From Methanocalculus sp. (lineage in GTDB: Archaea; Halobacteriota; Methanomicrobia; Methanomicrobiales; Methanocorpusculaceae), in NCBI RefSeq assembly GCF_029762515.1, contig NZ_JARVGN010000088.1:1-6458 (forward strand): a DNA stretch of 6,458 bases. The letters are read 5' to 3'. The notes beneath the pieces were generated by a model that saw only the letters and a list, made by a program, of their open reading frames with translations, made no database searches and had not been told where the DNA came from. Of this stretch, positions 4,993-6,458 are shown in pieces (the first letter of the stretch is position 1; every line of letters begins with the position of its first letter). The position numbers and the translations under genes are program-made.

Positions 4993-5040
4993 GTGATTCT
5001 TCTCCAAATCTTTTTCATCCGATGATACTAAACATCAACT

Positions 5041-6458
5041 ATGTCCAACCCGGCAACAGATGACCAGACGATCTCGGTCATCTACGTGGATGATGAACCA
5101 TCACTCCTTGAGATTGGCAGGTTATTTCTCCAAAAGACCGGCACATTCACCGTCACGACTGCGGAGAGTGCTGACGAGGCAATTCAGACTTTACAAAAAC
5201 AGTCTTTTAATGCAATCATCTCCGATTACCAGATGCCGGGTATGGACGGGATCGCATTTCTGAAGTACCTCAGAACAGCTGGCGATACAACGCCTTTCAT
5301 CATCTTCACCGGGAAAGGGAGGGAGGATGTGGTCATCGAGGCGCTGAACGAGGGTGCTGACTTCTATCTCCAGAAAGGAGGCGATCCGAAATCGCAGTTT
5401 GCCGAGCTCTCGAATAAGGTCAGGTATGCGGTTACCAGGAGGCAGGCAGAAGAAGCGCTTCTTCTGAAGAACGAAGAACTTTCAGCTGCTGAGGAGGAAC
5501 TCAGATCCCAGCTGGATGAGACCATTGCCGTACAACACCAGCTCGCCCTCTCTGAACAGCAATACAGAGCTATCTTTGAACATACAGAGGCACCCACCGT
5601 CATCATCGAAGAAGATACAACCATATCGCTGGCAAATAGTGCGTTTGCAACGATCTCCGGGTATTCAATGCAAGAAGTGATCGGCAGGAGTTGGGCAGAG
5701 TTTGTCATCAAACAGGATCTCGATCGGATGATGGTGTACCACCGGGAGAGGAGGGAAGAGGGGGTGGAGCCACGAACACAGTATGATTTCACCTTCATCA
5801 ACCGTTATGGTGATCCCAGTACCATCCATCTGACCATCGGGATGATCCCCGGCACACGGCAGTCGGTTGCATCGTTCCATGACATCACCGAGATGAAACT
5901 GGCTGAATCTGCCCTTAAGATGAGCGAGATACGTTACCGAAGACTCTTTGAAGCTGCACAAGATGGTATCTTGATCCTTGACGAGGATGATGGTGCGATC
6001 ATCGATGCAAATCCGTTTGTCCTGAAGATGCTCGGGTATTGCCTTGACGAACTTCTTGGAAGAAGACTCCCTGAAATTGGATTCATCCGGGATAAAATCC
6101 TTGCAGAAGAGGCTTTCCTTCGACTGAAAGGAGAGGGATATATCCGGTACGAAGATCTCCCGCTTGAGACGAAAGATGGGCGGTTGATGGAGGTTGAATT
6201 CATCAGTAACCGTTATGCGATCAATGACCACTCTGTTATTCAGTGCAATATCCGGGATGTGACTGAGAGAAAGAGAGCTGAATCTGAGATTTTAGAGGCT
6301 CAGAGACTGCTTGGAGGCATGCTGGATGGCATCCCTGATATCGTTGGTCTTCAACATCCCGATCATACGATGGTCAGGTACAATAAAGCAGGCTATGAGC
6401 TCCTTGGTCTGACACCAGAAGAGGTTGAAGGGAGGAGGTGCTATGAGCTCATCGGGCG
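5041..6458 (+). CDS. Response-regulator/multi-PAS signalling protein, probable histidine kinase, C-terminus cut
   Basis: The frame is open for 472 codons from ATG 5041 to the right edge without a stop, so it is partial. Residues 10-130 are a CheY-like receiver domain: acidic D17-D18, phosphoacceptor D62 in ISDYQMPGMDG, switch T90 in IIFTGKG, and K112 in YLQKGG, all intact. Residues 133-172 look like a coiled coil (EEALLLKNEELSAAEEELRSQL). PAS domain 1 covers about 175-290 and starts YRAIFEHTEAPTVII, ending with FHDITEMK. PAS domain 2 covers about 299-415, starting YRRLFEAAQDGILILD and ending IRDVTERKRAE. A third PAS starts near 423 (LLGGMLDGIPDIV) and is truncated. No membrane segment is visible, so it is cytoplasmic. 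In Methanomicrobiales, proteins of this layout usually end in a histidine kinase core, which would lie beyond the window; that part is inference. PAS ligands cannot be read from sequence. It has its own promoter after the tRNA gene. Confidence 0.92.
   Translation, partial: MSNPATDDQTISVIYVDDEPSLLEIGRLFLQKTGTFTVTTAESADEAIQTLQKQSFNAIISDYQMPGMDGIAFLKYLRTAGDTTPFIIFTGKGREDVVIEALNEGADFYLQKGGDPKSQFAELSNKVRYAVTRRQAEEALLLKNEELSAAEEELRSQLDETIAVQHQLALSEQQYRAIFEHTEAPTVIIEEDTTISLANSAFATISGYSMQEVIGRSWAEFVIKQDLDRMMVYHRERREEGVEPRTQYDFTFINRYGDPSTIHLTIGMIPGTRQSVASFHDITEMKLAESALKMSEIRYRRLFEAAQDGILILDEDDGAIIDANPFVLKMLGYCLDELLGRRLPEIGFIRDKILAEEAFLRLKGEGYIRYEDLPLETKDGRLMEVEFISNRYAINDHSVIQCNIRDVTERKRAESEILEAQRLLGGMLDGIPDIVGLQHPDHTMVRYNKAGYELLGLTPEEVEGRRCYELIG

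Noticed and set aside
4752..5018. 88-codon minus-strand protein frame
   Set aside because: It runs antisense through the complete tRNA-Leu gene and through the inverted repeats; it has no ribosome binding site or domain pattern.
5364..6231. Minus-strand frames opposite the PAS signalling gene
   Set aside because: They lie wholly within a clear receiver-PAS-PAS coding sequence on the plus strand and have low-complexity, non-domain translations.

Overview
The window reads as chromosomal DNA from a methanogenic archaeon, most likely of the order Methanomicrobiales. The evidence is a methanogen-type stand-alone NifB, PEGA-domain surface proteins, a receiver-PAS-PAS signalling protein of the kind abundant in that order, archaeal TATA-like boxes, moderately GC-rich codon use, and a tRNA gene without encoded CCA. 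Genus cannot be decided from this stretch.

Layout: (1) 1-780, minus: a protein made almost wholly of TPR repeats, cut by the left edge. (2) 963-2695, minus: a two-gene operon of cell-surface proteins. It starts with a small lipoprotein (2180-2695), followed after 5 nt by a secreted, C-terminally anchored protein with three PEGA domains (963-2174). (3) From 2806, plus: nifB, the radical SAM enzyme that builds the NifB-co precursor of nitrogenase cofactor, divergent from the lipoprotein gene. A 58-codon gene of unknown function follows at 3747-3923. (4) 3985-4620, minus: a toxin-antitoxin pair, with antitoxin first, an 87-nt gap, then a RelE/ParE-like toxin. (5) 4621-4892: non-coding DNA with a palindromic candidate operator, a tandem array of 16-bp repeats and nested inverted repeats. 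(6) 4893-4977, plus: tRNA-Leu(UAA). (7) 5041 to the right edge, plus: a large response-regulator/PAS signalling protein, cut before its output domain.

The genes do not form one pathway. They are separate transcription units: an envelope operon, a nifB unit without visible nif neighbours, a TA module beside a tRNA gene, and a sensor protein. I did not find a convincing new multi-gene system. The parts most worth a second look are non-coding: the compact nifB/lipoprotein divergent promoter, which argues against the longest nifB reading frame, and the repeat and dyad DNA between the TA module and the tRNA. The small gene after nifB is the best candidate for an undescribed protein.
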